Source of the DNA: an uncultured Lachnospiraceae bacterium
Lineage (GTDB): Bacteria > Bacillota > Clostridia > Lachnospirales > Lachnospiraceae
DNA length: 64,000 bases
NCBI GenBank assembly: GCA_900316075.1
Contig: ONBT01000002.1
Span: 55,361-119,360, forward strand
Direction: 5' to 3'
Of the stretch, positions 26,101-34,004 are shown piece by piece. The notes beneath the pieces were generated by a model, which was given only the letters and a program-made list of their open reading frames with translations, was not told where the DNA came from and ran no database searches. Position 1 is the stretch's first letter. Each line of letters opens with the position of its first letter. A program made the translations under genes and the position numbers.

Positions 26101-27686
26101 TCGCGGAGGGAGTCGATGGGCGGGTTCGTGACCTGGGCGAACATCTGCTTGAAATATGAGAATAATAATTCATGATGTTCGGACAGAACGGCCAGCGGCA
26201 CGTCATGGCCCATGGAAGCCGTGGGCTCGACGGCGTTTTCCGCCATGGGCAGGATGGCATCCCGGACCTGCTCATAGGTATAGCCGAAGACCTTGCAGAG
26301 ACGGAGCATCTGCTCCCGGCTGTCCTCATGCAGCTTCTTGTTGGGAACCGGAACGTCCACGAGATGTTTCAGGTTCGTGGCCAGCCACTCCCCGTAGGGT
26401 TCTCTTTCCGAATAAAATCTCTTGCACTCCTCGTCCGAAATCAGGCGGCCCTTCTTCGTATCCACAAGAAGGATGCGGCCGGGAGTCAGACGGGACTTCT
26501 TCACGATGTGCTCGGGAGCGATGTCCAGAACGCCGACCTCGGAAGAAAGAATCAGGCGGTTATCGTCCGTGATGTAGTAGCGGGAAGGCCGAAGACCGTT
26601 CCGGTCCAGGGTCGCCCCGAAGATATCCCCGTCGGAGAAGAGGATGGCGGCCGGCCCGTCCCAGGGCTCCATCATGGTCGCATAGTAGTGGTAGAAATCC
26701 TTCTTCTCCCGGGACATGTAGCTGTCGTTCTTCCAGGGCTCGGGAATCAGGGTCATGATGGCCAGAGCCGGGTCCATGCCGTTCATGCAGAAGAACTCGA
26801 AGGTATTGTCCAGCATGGCGGAATCGGAACCGATGCGGCCGATGACCGGGAAAATCTTGTCGGCATTCTCGTCGATATAGGGACCGGCCATGGTTTCCTC
26901 CCGGGCCAGCATACGGTCGATATTGCCCTTGATGGTATTGATCTCCCCGTTGTGGCAGATCATCCGGTAGGGATGGGCCCTCTCCCAGGAGGGCGTCGTA
27001 TTCGTGGAGAAACGGGAGTGAACGAGGGCGATGGCAGCCTTCATGTCGGGAGACTGCAGGTCGTCATAGAAGGCCCTCAGCTGCTTGACGAGGAACATGC
27101 CCTTGTAGACGATGGTCCGGGACGAAAAAGAACAGATGTAGGTATCTTCCGCCGACTGCTCGAACTCGCGGCGGGTGACATAGAGCTTCTTGTCAAAAGG
27201 AAGTCCGGTGGGAATGTCCTCCGGCCGCTTGATGAAGCACTGGTAGATAGCGGGCATTGAGTCTCTTGCCAGGTCGCCCAGAATCTCCGGATGGACCGGG
27301 ACCTGGCGGTAGCCCAAGAACTCCATTCCGTTTTTCTCGGTAATCACCTGCAGCATACGCATGGAAAAGGTCCGCTTCTTCTCGTCCGTCGGAAAAAAGA
27401 GCATCCCAATGCCGTAGTCGCCCTCTTTTCCGATGGCGATATCGGCCTCCTTGCAGGCCTTTTCAAAAAAGCTGTGGCTGATCTGGGTCAGTATGCCGAC
27501 GCCGTCGCCTACCTTGCCGGAGGCGTCTTTACCGGCCCGGTGCTCCAGCCGCTCGACAATCGACAGGGCGTCATCAATGGTCCGGCTTTCCTTCTTCCCG
27601 TCGATATTCACGACGGCGCCGATCCCACAGGAGTCCTGCCCCAAATCGAGCTCGCTCAATAATCTTCTTCTTTCCTCTTCCTTCAT
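23175..27686 (-). CDS. gltB: Glutamate synthase large subunit
   Basis: The 1503-residue enzyme uses glutamine and 2-oxoglutarate to make two glutamates. After a short propeptide, DSCGIGAVV provides the N-terminal Cys nucleophile of the amidotransferase. Next come the FMN-binding synthase domain (GEGGEDPARYG, AKPGEGGNLPGKKV, ISPPPHHDIYSIEDL) and a 3Fe-4S motif, MGCMMMRVCSKDTCPVG. The C-terminal beta-helix domain has many Gly-rich repeats. Its leader contains a promoter and a terminator-like hairpin, which suggests attenuation. Confidence 0.97.
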   Translation of the reverse strand: MKEEERRRLLSELDLGQDSCGIGAVVNIDGKKESRTIDDALSIVERLEHRAGKDASGKVGDGVGILTQISHSFFEKACKEADIAIGKEGDYGIGMLFFPTDEKKRTFSMRMLQVITEKNGMEFLGYRQVPVHPEILGDLARDSMPAIYQCFIKRPEDIPTGLPFDKKLYVTRREFEQSAEDTYICSFSSRTIVYKGMFLVKQLRAFYDDLQSPDMKAAIALVHSRFSTNTTPSWERAHPYRMICHNGEINTIKGNIDRMLAREETMAGPYIDENADKIFPVIGRIGSDSAMLDNTFEFFCMNGMDPALAIMTLIPEPWKNDSYMSREKKDFYHYYATMMEPWDGPAAILFSDGDIFGATLDRNGLRPSRYYITDDNRLILSSEVGVLDIAPEHIVKKSRLTPGRILLVDTKKGRLISDEECKRFYSEREPYGEWLATNLKHLVDVPVPNKKLHEDSREQMLRLCKVFGYTYEQVRDAILPMAENAVEPTASMGHDVPLAVLSEHHELLFSYFKQMFAQVTNPPIDSLREKIVTDTTIYIGSDGNLLSDDGANCRVLEVDNPILTGTDMLKIESLNEPGLRAKVIPIIYYRNTSLKKALDQLMLRVDRAAAKGFNIVILSDRGVDENHVPIPSLLAVSAVEQHLVRTKKRTAVSLIIESAEPRDVHQTAALLSFGARAVYPYLAHECIAEMIREGTLDKDYHTAIDDYNQALLKGIVKVAAKMGISTLQSYQSARIFEAVGLSKEVTDEYFTGTVSRVGGIGLDEIAEGVNVRHTAAFDPLGLATDTTLDSPGYHRQFSGDKREDHLFNPYTIIALQRAVRNNDYEEFKKYADMTDNELPHTLRGLLRFNPVKKPIPLSDVEPEEEIVKRFQTGAMSFGSLSREAHETMAIAMNRLGGRSNTGEGGEDPARYGTEANSAVKQVASARFGVTSEYLNSGNEIQIKVAQGAKPGEGGNLPGKKVYPIVAKIRYSTPGVALISPPPHHDIYSIEDLAELIYDLKNANPDARISVKLVSEHGVGTIACGVAKAGAQVILISGFDGGTGAAPITSIHNTGLPWELGLAEANRALIENNLRDRVILETDGKLVSGKDVAIACLLGAEEFGFATAVLVSMGCMMMRVCSKDTCPVGIATQNECLRGRFKGRPEDVMNFMLFTARQLREIMASLGFKTIDEMVGHSECLAMNEHQITHIAETVDLSNILKPAAVAGPSHFEPEKIYDFHLDKTIDESQILPAMKLDGKPHTVKVEVNSPDRALGSLFGSQVTRKFKSTLSDDTYTIEASGGAGQSLGGFLPKGVTIRLTGDANDGVGKGLSGGKIVIVPPKKVSFDPATNIIVGNVALYGATSGKLFINGVAGERFCVRNSGATAVSTGCGDHGLEYMTGGRAVILGPVGRNFAAGMSGGIAYVLDPDHSLYTKLNMDMVTMEPLTEKADMAELKEILEEFVKETDSEVGRKVLSDFDTYLPSFKKIMPNDYRKILSVISRYEEKGFTRAEAEEEAFREIAG

Positions 27687-27768
27687 TTCGGTCTCCTGAC
27701 TTAAAAAGGATGGTCCGCAGAGTTTCCGGGGGAGTCAGTCCCGAAAGCCTTTCCGCCCCGCATGAGGT

Positions 27769-27826
27769 GAAAAATAAAGCGCCTGCAAGTAAGCATCGGC
27801 GCCTTTGTCGATACCTGCTTGCAGGC
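27769..27826 (-). promoter_or_regulatory. Attenuator-like terminator in the gltB leader
   Basis: The minus strand has GCCTGCAAG/CTTGCAGGC with 28 bases between, followed by GCTTTATTTTT. An alternative shorter hairpin, GGCGCC/GGCGC (27803-27779), leads into the same T-rich run. CCTGCAAGCAGG on the 5' side can also fold on itself. The competing folds lie between the promoter and gltB. Confidence 0.6.
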
Positions 27827-27870
27827 GTCTTTGTCTGCAGAATTTATACTTTTTTCATAAAGTTTACAGA

Positions 27871-27900
27871 ATGATAATTCTTTTGTCCCTGCTTTGTCAA
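27871..27900 (-). promoter_or_regulatory. gltB promoter
   Basis: TTGACA (27900-27895), 18 bases, TATCAT (27876-27871). Confidence 0.75.
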
Positions 27901-27916
27901 GAGAACCCAAACAAAG

Positions 27917-27959
27917 TTCCGGCCCGCTTGAGTGAACTTTCACCATAAGCGGGCCGGAC
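27917..27959 (-). repeat. Strong inverted repeat upstream of the gltB promoter
   Basis: A perfect 12-bp stem, TCCGGCCCGCTT/AAGCGGGCCGGA, with a 17-base loop containing TGAAAGTTCACT. It lies directly upstream of the -35 box. The T run behind it is weak, so it may be a second terminator after amt or an operator. Confidence 0.5.
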
Positions 27960-28023
27960 ATTAAATAAGATTCATTATAAGTTTTTCGGACAGTCTTCTT
28001 TCCGGCTTCCCTTCCAATCGGCC

Positions 28024-28059
28024 AAAAAGAAACCTGATCCCCGTAATCCGGGCAGTTTC
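28024..28059 (-). terminator. Terminator after amt
   Basis: A hairpin GAAACTG-CCCG ... CGGG-CAGGTTTC is followed by TTTTT on the minus strand. Confidence 0.7.
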
Positions 28060-28098
28060 CCTCAAAATCCGAAGAATCCGGGGCGGGTTACAATATTC

Positions 28099-29847
28099 TC
28101 ATTCCACATCAGCAAGAGCGGCTTCGTTCTCCTCGCCCGTCCGTACCTTTACGACACGGGTTACATTGTAAACGAAGATCTTGCCGTCACCGATATGACC
28201 GGTGTAGAGGGCCTTCTTGGCGGTGTCGATGACGTCGTCAACGGGTATCTTGGACACGATGACTTCGGCCTTGACCTTGGGCAGGAGGGTGGAATCGACG
28301 GGCACGCCTCTGTACTTCTCAGAGGTACCCTTCTGAATACCGCAGCCCATGACCTGGGTCATTGTCATACCTGTAACGCCGAGATCGTTCAGCGCCTTCT
28401 TTAAGGTATCGAACTTCGACAGACGGCAGATGATGGAAACCTTGTGCATGCCGGTATCGTAAACAGTGCCGGTAGCGCCGTCGTTGCGGACCACCTTCAC
28501 TGCGGTGTCCACCTGTTTTGCAGAAGCCTTGGTGATATCGTCCTCGCCGAGGTCGGTATTCTCATTGACATCCATGTAGGTCTCGGTAGCGTCGGAAATT
28601 GCGAAGCCCGAGTAAGCGGATACAAGGCCGTGCTCGTGAATGTCGAGACCGTCAATCTCAATCTCGGGAGATACACGAAGGCCGACTGCCTTGTCGATGA
28701 TCTTGAAGATGATGAACATGACGATGAGGACGTATGCAGCTACGGAAGCGAAGCCCAGGCACTGAATGCCAAGCTGCTTCAGGCCGCCGCCGTAAAAGAG
28801 GCCGACGCCGACGCCGTCACCGCCGTTGGAGAAGAGGCCGACAGCGATGGTACCCCAGATACCGTTGACCATATGGACAGAAACGGCACCGACGGGGTCA
28901 TCGATCTTTGCTACATTATCAAAGAACTCTACGGAGAATACTACGAGAATACCTGCAACGAGGCCGATGAAGAAGGCACCGACAGGCGTTACGCAGTCGC
29001 AGGGAGCCGTGATGGCTACGAGGCCGGCCAGGGTAGCGTTGAATGTCATGGAGACATCGGGCTTGCCATAGCGGACCCAGGTGAAGATCATAGTAGTAAC
29101 AGTGGCAACAGCTGCGGCGAGGTTGGTATTGAAGCAGACAAGACCTGCCTCAAACATAGCATCATCTGTAGACAGGGCAATTGTGGAGCCGCCGTTGAAA
29201 CCGAACCAGCAGAACCAGAGGATGAAGACGCCGAGGGCCATGGCCGTCATATTGTGCCCGGGGATGGCATGCGCTTTGCCTTCCTTGTCGTACTTACCGA
29301 TCCGGGGTCCGAGAAGCGCTGCGCCGAGGCAGGCGATGACGCCACCGACCATATGAACGCAGGTGGAACCGGCGAAATCATGGAAGCCGAGCTGACTGAG
29401 CCAGCCGCCGCCCCAGATCCAGTGACCGGAAATCGGGTAAACCAAAAGGGAAATTGCTGCGGAGTACATGCAGTATGCCTTGAAGTTCGTCCGCTCTGCC
29501 ATGGAGCCGGAAACGATGGTAGCGGCTGTCGCGCAGAAAACGGTCTGGAAAACGACGTATACCCAGATCGGCATATCGAGGCCCAGGTGGGAATAGTCGC
29601 CCCGGATCAGGGGATCGAAGCCGCCAATGAGGAGGCCCTCACCGCCGAACATGATGCCGAAACCGAACAGCCAGTAGCAGGGAGTACCGATACAGAAATC
29701 CATGAGGTTCTTCATCAGGATGTTGCCGGTATTCTTGGCTCTGGTCAGGCCTGCCTCGCAGAGGGCGAAGCCTGCCTGCATGAAGAATACGAGGAATGCG
29801 GCGATGAGGGTCCAGCCGACATCCACGGGAACGAATTGAGTGTCCAT
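28099..29847 (-). CDS. amt: Ammonium channel fused to a P-II domain
   Basis: The first 420 or so residues are an Amt/MEP ammonium channel with about 11 membrane helices (MQAGFALCEAGLTRAKNTGNILMKN, HMVGGVIACLGAALLGPRIGKY). After a linker of about 45 residues, the C-terminal 110 residues are a P-II signalling domain (MHKVSIICRLSKFDTLKKALNDLGVTGMTMTQVMGCG). In normal systems a separate GlnK plugs the channel; here the plug is tethered. The T-loop reads SEKYRGVPVDSTLLPKVK, so Tyr46 is kept but residue 51, the uridylylation Tyr in enterobacteria, is Val. Right after the stop lies GAATATTGTAACCCGCC, a variant of the recurrent motif. Confidence 0.95.
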   Translation of the reverse strand: MDTQFVPVDVGWTLIAAFLVFFMQAGFALCEAGLTRAKNTGNILMKNLMDFCIGTPCYWLFGFGIMFGGEGLLIGGFDPLIRGDYSHLGLDMPIWVYVVFQTVFCATAATIVSGSMAERTNFKAYCMYSAAISLLVYPISGHWIWGGGWLSQLGFHDFAGSTCVHMVGGVIACLGAALLGPRIGKYDKEGKAHAIPGHNMTAMALGVFILWFCWFGFNGGSTIALSTDDAMFEAGLVCFNTNLAAAVATVTTMIFTWVRYGKPDVSMTFNATLAGLVAITAPCDCVTPVGAFFIGLVAGILVVFSVEFFDNVAKIDDPVGAVSVHMVNGIWGTIAVGLFSNGGDGVGVGLFYGGGLKQLGIQCLGFASVAAYVLIVMFIIFKIIDKAVGLRVSPEIEIDGLDIHEHGLVSAYSGFAISDATETYMDVNENTDLGEDDITKASAKQVDTAVKVVRNDGATGTVYDTGMHKVSIICRLSKFDTLKKALNDLGVTGMTMTQVMGCGIQKGTSEKYRGVPVDSTLLPKVKAEVIVSKIPVDDVIDTAKKALYTGHIGDGKIFVYNVTRVVKVRTGEENEAALADVE

Positions 29848-30092
29848 AATCTCCTCCTATCAAACGGAAAGCAAATGAATGTAGTCCTGAAAATCCTTGC
29901 CGCACCTCGCGAATAGTACAGCAAGGAAAACATTCAGCCGGCAGCCGCCTGCGGAAGACCGCAAGGCACTTGCCACCCCGGCGGAGAGAGCCGGGGTACA
30001 GTGAAATAGCCTGGAAGCAAATAAACCCCATTGTCTATTTCAGCTATCCGCTGCGCTGAAACGCGTCCAAAAGATTTGGTCCCTTTAAACGC
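29848..30092 (-). promoter_or_regulatory. Long structured amt leader with exclusive hairpins
   Basis: About 250 bases between the leader terminator and amt carry several stems. TTTCAGC pairs with GCTGAAA, and GAAATAG pairs with CTATTTC. These two share the bases GAAA, so only one can form at a time. Further stems are CCCCGGC-TCTCTCC-GCCGGGG, CCTTGCGG-TCTT-CCGCAGG and CCTTGC...GCAAGG. No open frame with a ribosome binding site was found. A sensing RNA or an antitermination region is plausible; I recognise no known riboswitch. Confidence 0.5.
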
Positions 30093-30146
30093 AAAAAAAG
30101 GAAGCAAAGGCGGTTCCGGGACAAAACCCGAAGCGTCTTTGCTTCC
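30093..30146 (-). terminator. Terminator at the very start of the amt leader
   Basis: GGAAGCAAAG and CTTTGCTTCC form the outer stem, with inner CGGG/CCCG, and TTTTTTT follows. The predicted transcription start is only a few bases ahead. Unless it is bypassed, transcription of amt would stop immediately, so this looks like an attenuator. Confidence 0.75.
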
Positions 30147-30155
30147 TATAGCGGT

Positions 30156-30184
30156 ACTTTAATCTTAAGGAAGAAAATTGTCAA
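30156..30184 (-). promoter_or_regulatory. amt promoter
   Basis: TTGACA (30184-30179), 17 bases, TAAAGT (30161-30156). Confidence 0.75.
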
Positions 30185-30258
30185 CGAAAAATTTTTATAA
30201 ATATTTTAGAAATTGTCGCCCATTTCTTTGGACTTTCTGCATGAAAAGGGTCAGTCCA

Positions 30259-31821
30259 TTACTGCTGGCTCGTGGTGTCCGCCGGCTTCTCACCGAGAGT
30301 GACGTCCACGTCCTGGGTCGCATAGTTCTGGGAATATACAGCTACCGTCAGCTTCACGGTGTCCCCGGGATTCTTTCCCGTCAGATAAGACTGCATGTCG
30401 GACATGGACGAAACCGCGGTCCCGTCAACTGCGGTAATAATATCCCGCTTCTGGATGCCTGCTGCTTCTGCCCCGCTTCCCGAAGCCACTTTGGAAACAT
30501 AAACGCCGGTGGGCATATTATAGGAAGAAGCCATGTCGGATGTGATGTCTACCCCGTAAATTCCAAGGCATGCAGTCTGGGCCGTATTGCCGGCTCCTGC
30601 ACTTGCGCTGTCCGAACTGCCGCCGTCAGAGCCTGCCACATCGGCATCCGTGACGGTCTGGCCGTTCATGAGCTTTTCAAGAATCGTCTGGGCCTTCGTG
30701 ATGGGGATGGCGTAGCCAAGGCCCTCAGCCTGGGTATCGACGTACTTTGCAGAAACGATGCCGATGACCTCACCCTTCATATTGAGAAGAGCTCCGCCGG
30801 AGTTGCCGGGGTTGACGGCTGCGTTCGTCTGGATCAGGCCGGAGTAGGTGACGGTCTCTCCGGTCGTCTCGGATTGAACCTGAACGTCTCTGTCCAGCGC
30901 CGAAACCACACCAGTTGTTACAGAAATTCCGTACCCCATGGCGTTGCCCATGACCACGGTGCCTTCACCGACTTTGAGATCGCTGGAATCCCCGATGGTG
31001 GCTACCTTGATAGCGGAAAGTGTGGAAGAATCGAGGTCCTTGACGGCTACTTTTACAACAGCCAGATCCGAAGCCTCGTTCGTGCCCTGAACCTGGGCCG
31101 AAACCGCCTTGTTGTCGCAGAAAGTAATGGTCAGTTCCCGGGCCCCTTCGACGACGTGATTGTTCGTGGCAATATAGATATAATCGTCATCCTGACTGAT
31201 GATGATGCCGGATCCCGCAGAAGTGGACTCCTGAGGAACCATCTGTCCGAACCAGGTCTGGTAAATATCCAGGGAAACGTTCGTGACCTGAACGATGGCA
31301 GGATTTACATTGTCCACAATATCGGACACATCAGAAACGGTCGACGCCGTGGAGGTCGATGTCGTTCCGACGGAATCACTGCTCTTCGTCAGCGTCTTGG
31401 CTGTCGCCGCTGTGTTCTTGCCCGTCACCTTTGAAGTGACGTAATTCGTGCCGGTGAACATGAGGCTGGCGCAGAGGCCGAAGATGAGGCCTGCCGCCAC
31501 GAGCTTACCGGCCTTCTTCAGTGTCGGATGCTCTTTTCTGGGCTTCTTCGGAGCCGCCTGCTTATAGGGATTGCCCTGATTATATGAGTTGTAGCCATTC
31601 TGCCCGTAAGCATTGTAGCCCGAAGCTCCGTAATTATAATTGCTGTAGCTGTTGCTGCCGTAGGTATTGTTTGCGGCGCCTGTGCCCTGGCCGTAGCCGC
31701 TGTTCGTGGAGCCTGTGTTCTGGCTGTAGCTATTGTCCGAAGAACTGCTGTAGCCATTTGAATTGCTGTTTCCTGAATTTCCGGAATTGCTGCCGTTTCC
31801 GTAGTAGCCGTAATCGCTCAT
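30259..31821 (-). CDS. HtrA/DegP-type membrane-anchored serine protease
   Basis: The 520-residue surface protease begins with about 85 residues very rich in Asn, Ser, Gly and Tyr. A membrane helix follows (GKLVAAGLIFGLCASLMFTG), then a trypsin-like domain with the triad His in ATNNHVVEG, Asp in SDLAVVKV and Ser in NPGNSGGALLNM. A PDZ domain (GVYVSKVASGSGAEAAGIQKRDIITAVDGTAVSSMSDMQSYL) completes it. It degrades or refolds misfolded exported proteins. The repetitive Asn/Tyr-rich cytoplasmic tail is long for this family. Confidence 0.93.
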   Translation of the reverse strand: MSDYGYYGNGSNSGNSGNSNSNGYSSSSDNSYSQNTGSTNSGYGQGTGAANNTYGSNSYSNYNYGASGYNAYGQNGYNSYNQGNPYKQAAPKKPRKEHPTLKKAGKLVAAGLIFGLCASLMFTGTNYVTSKVTGKNTAATAKTLTKSSDSVGTTSTSTASTVSDVSDIVDNVNPAIVQVTNVSLDIYQTWFGQMVPQESTSAGSGIIISQDDDYIYIATNNHVVEGARELTITFCDNKAVSAQVQGTNEASDLAVVKVAVKDLDSSTLSAIKVATIGDSSDLKVGEGTVVMGNAMGYGISVTTGVVSALDRDVQVQSETTGETVTYSGLIQTNAAVNPGNSGGALLNMKGEVIGIVSAKYVDTQAEGLGYAIPITKAQTILEKLMNGQTVTDADVAGSDGGSSDSASAGAGNTAQTACLGIYGVDITSDMASSYNMPTGVYVSKVASGSGAEAAGIQKRDIITAVDGTAVSSMSDMQSYLTGKNPGDTVKLTVAVYSQNYATQDVDVTLGEKPADTTSQQ

Positions 31822-31846
31822 GATTCACGCTTCCTTCCTGTCTTAT

Positions 31847-31863
31847 GAATAATGTAAACCGCT
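31847..31863 (+). repeat. GAATAATGTAAACCGCT motif copy ahead of htrA
   Basis: A full copy, 26 bases upstream of the htrA start and antisense. Its GTAAACCGC end also forms a small inverted repeat with GGTAAACC on the minus strand. Confidence 0.6.
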
Positions 31864-32084
31864 GTGGTTTACCTCAATGCTTTTTTCTTCCGAGAAGATG
31901 TTCCTGCACCTTCGCCCCGTCCGGTGGCCTGCCGGCCAGAATCTTCAGCTGCATTTCCTTCTCTCAACTACAGGAAAGAATATAAAGGTTTTCTGTGTAC
32001 AAAGTGTGACAAACCTTTGACAAATTTTCCAACAAATTTCACCGGTTCTGTGAAAGCTCCCCCGGCCGAAAAGCATTATTATAG

Positions 32085-32284
32085 TGGCGGACTTTTGTCT
32101 TGAGCCATCTTATAGGCCCATAGTATGCAGGCGAAATGGCGGACTTCTGTCTTGAGACGAGCCATTAGCCCAAGGCTGGTTGGCAGAATGGCGGACTTTT
32201 GTTCCAAAGATAGCTATGAGCCCAAGGCGTGCTGGTGGATTGGCGGACTTTTGTCTTGAAACAAACTATTGGCCCAAATACGAT
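32085..32284. repeat. Tandem array 1: four units, period exactly 52 bp
   Basis: Units start at 32085, 32137, 32189 and 32241, each with TGGCGGACTTYTGT. A second conserved block near the middle reads RGCCCAAGGC in the best copies. The variable parts differ, so the array is old or diversifying. The period is not a multiple of three and no gene reads through it. It lies between the ptsI terminator and htrA. The unit resembles that of array 2: unit 3 here and unit 1 there share TTTGTTCCA. The rest of 31864-32084 shows only AT-rich sequence with two TTTGTCA repeats. Confidence 0.85.
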
Positions 32285-32287
32285 TAC

Positions 32288-32319
32288 AAAAAAAGGAGCC
32301 GTGGTCAATCCATGGCTCC
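32288..32319 (-). terminator. Terminator after ptsI
   Basis: GGAGCCATGG-ATTGA-CCACGGCTCC is followed by TTTTTTT on the minus strand. Confidence 0.9.
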
Positions 32320-32342
32320 GATAGCATACATATTAGAATATA

Positions 32343-33965
32343 TCATTTGGAAAGGTCCACCTTGCGGATGGCGTCGCGCACCGAAAGGATGCGGGAAGGG
32401 CTGACGGACAGCTCGTCCACGCCCATGCGGAGGAAGGTCTCGGTGAGACTTGTGTCCGCGCCGAGCTCGCCGCAGATGCCGACCCAGGCGCCGCCCTTGT
32501 GACCGTTTTTGATGGTGGTCTCGATGGAGCGGAGAACGGCCGGATGGTGGGTGTCAGCAAAGTCCTCGACCGCGGCGTTCTGCCGGTCGCAGGCCAGGGT
32601 GTACTGGGTCAGGTCGTTCGTTCCGATGGAAAAGAAATCGACTTCCTGCGCCAGTTCCTCGCTCATGATGACGGCCGCGGGGGTCTCCACCATGATGCCC
32701 TGCTCCACATCCCCGTAGGGAATGCTCTCGGCATCGAGCTCTTTCTTCACATCTGCCACAATTTCTTTAATCCGCTTCACCTCGTCGACCGAGATGATCA
32801 TGGGGTACATGATGGCGATATTTCCATAGTAGGAAGCCCGGAAGATGGCCCTTAGCTGGGTCTTAAAAATTTCCGGCCTCTTCAGGCAGATGCGGATGGC
32901 CCGGAAGCCCATGGCCGGGTTCTCTTCGTGCTCGAGGTGGAAGTAGTCGGCCTGTTTGTCGGCCCCGATATCGAGGGTCCGGATGATGACCTTCTTTCCC
33001 GCCATCATCTGGGCAACCTTCCGGTAAGCTTCAAACTGCTCTTCCTCTGTCGGGTAATCGTCCTTCTTCAAATAGAGGAATTCCGACCGGAAGAGGCCGA
33101 TGCCGCCGGCGTCGTTGTTGAGAACCTCCGCCACATCAGCAACCCCGCCGATATTGGCATAGAGATTGATCTTCTTCCCGTCGATTGTGACATTGTCCTT
33201 GCCCTTCAGTTCCTGCAGGAGGCGCTTCTTCTCATCGAGGGCCGCCTTCTGTTCGGTATACTTTTTCAGGGTCTCCTCGTCCGGGTCGATGAAAAGCTTA
33301 CCGAGCGCCCCGTCCACAATGCCGGTCCTTCCGTCCACGTCCTCGGAAAAATCCGCTCCGATGATGGCCGGAATGCCCATGGTCCGGGCCAGGATGGCCG
33401 TGTGGGAATTGGTCGAGCCGTGGCGGGTGACGAAGGAAAGGACCTTCGTCTTATCGAGCTGAACGGTTTCGGAGGGAGCCAGGTCATCTGCAAGAAGAAT
33501 CACCGGCACGTCGCCGAGCTGTCCGTCTCCGGTGTTTCCCTGCAGGACAGAGATGACCCGGTTGCTGACATCCTTCACGTCGGCGGACCTGGCCTTCATG
33601 TAGTCATCGTCCATGGCCGCCAGCATTTCCGCATAATTGTCCCCCGTGGTAGCTACGGCGACTTCGGCATTGACCCCCTGGGTCCTGATGATATTGTATA
33701 CCGAATCCAGGTAGCCCGGGTCCTCGAGGAACATGCGATGGGCCTCGAAAATCGCGGCGTTTGCCTCGCCGACTTCCTTCAGGGCCTTGTCGTGCAGGGC
33801 ATCAAGCTGGTCCTTCGCCGTATCCTTGGCCGCATCAAAGCGCTTGACCTCGGCCTCGGTATCCTCGACCTTGACCCTCTTGACGACATTCTCGCCTTTC
33901 CTGTATACCTTGACCGGGCCGATGGCTACGCCGCCGAACACGCTCTTTCCGGTAATCTCTAGCAT
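32343..33965 (-). CDS. ptsI: PTS enzyme I (phosphoenolpyruvate-protein phosphotransferase)
   Basis: The 540-residue cytoplasmic protein takes phosphate from phosphoenolpyruvate and passes it to HPr. The active His is in RHGSTNSHTAILARTMGIPAI. The C-terminal PEP-binding barrel shows GGIGLFRSEFLYL and DFFSIGTNDLTQYTLACDRQN. The start has GGGGGTAAAAA ahead. It follows ptsH, but 254 bases separate the two genes and contain tandem array 2. Confidence 0.97.
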   Translation of the reverse strand: MLEITGKSVFGGVAIGPVKVYRKGENVVKRVKVEDTEAEVKRFDAAKDTAKDQLDALHDKALKEVGEANAAIFEAHRMFLEDPGYLDSVYNIIRTQGVNAEVAVATTGDNYAEMLAAMDDDYMKARSADVKDVSNRVISVLQGNTGDGQLGDVPVILLADDLAPSETVQLDKTKVLSFVTRHGSTNSHTAILARTMGIPAIIGADFSEDVDGRTGIVDGALGKLFIDPDEETLKKYTEQKAALDEKKRLLQELKGKDNVTIDGKKINLYANIGGVADVAEVLNNDAGGIGLFRSEFLYLKKDDYPTEEEQFEAYRKVAQMMAGKKVIIRTLDIGADKQADYFHLEHEENPAMGFRAIRICLKRPEIFKTQLRAIFRASYYGNIAIMYPMIISVDEVKRIKEIVADVKKELDAESIPYGDVEQGIMVETPAAVIMSEELAQEVDFFSIGTNDLTQYTLACDRQNAAVEDFADTHHPAVLRSIETTIKNGHKGGAWVGICGELGADTSLTETFLRMGVDELSVSPSRILSVRDAIRKVDLSK

Positions 33966-34004
33966 TTTTTACCCCCAGTATCAAACAAACCCCGACAATG
34001 TCCA

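Noticed and set aside
32085..32284. CRISPR array
   Set aside because: The conserved block is short and imperfect, the intervening sequences also share a second block, there are only four units, and no cas gene is in the window.
32180..32404. Short plus-strand open frame across the 52-bp array
   Set aside because: It has no ribosome binding site, runs into the ptsI terminator and ptsI in antisense, and the array period breaks any repeated peptide frame.
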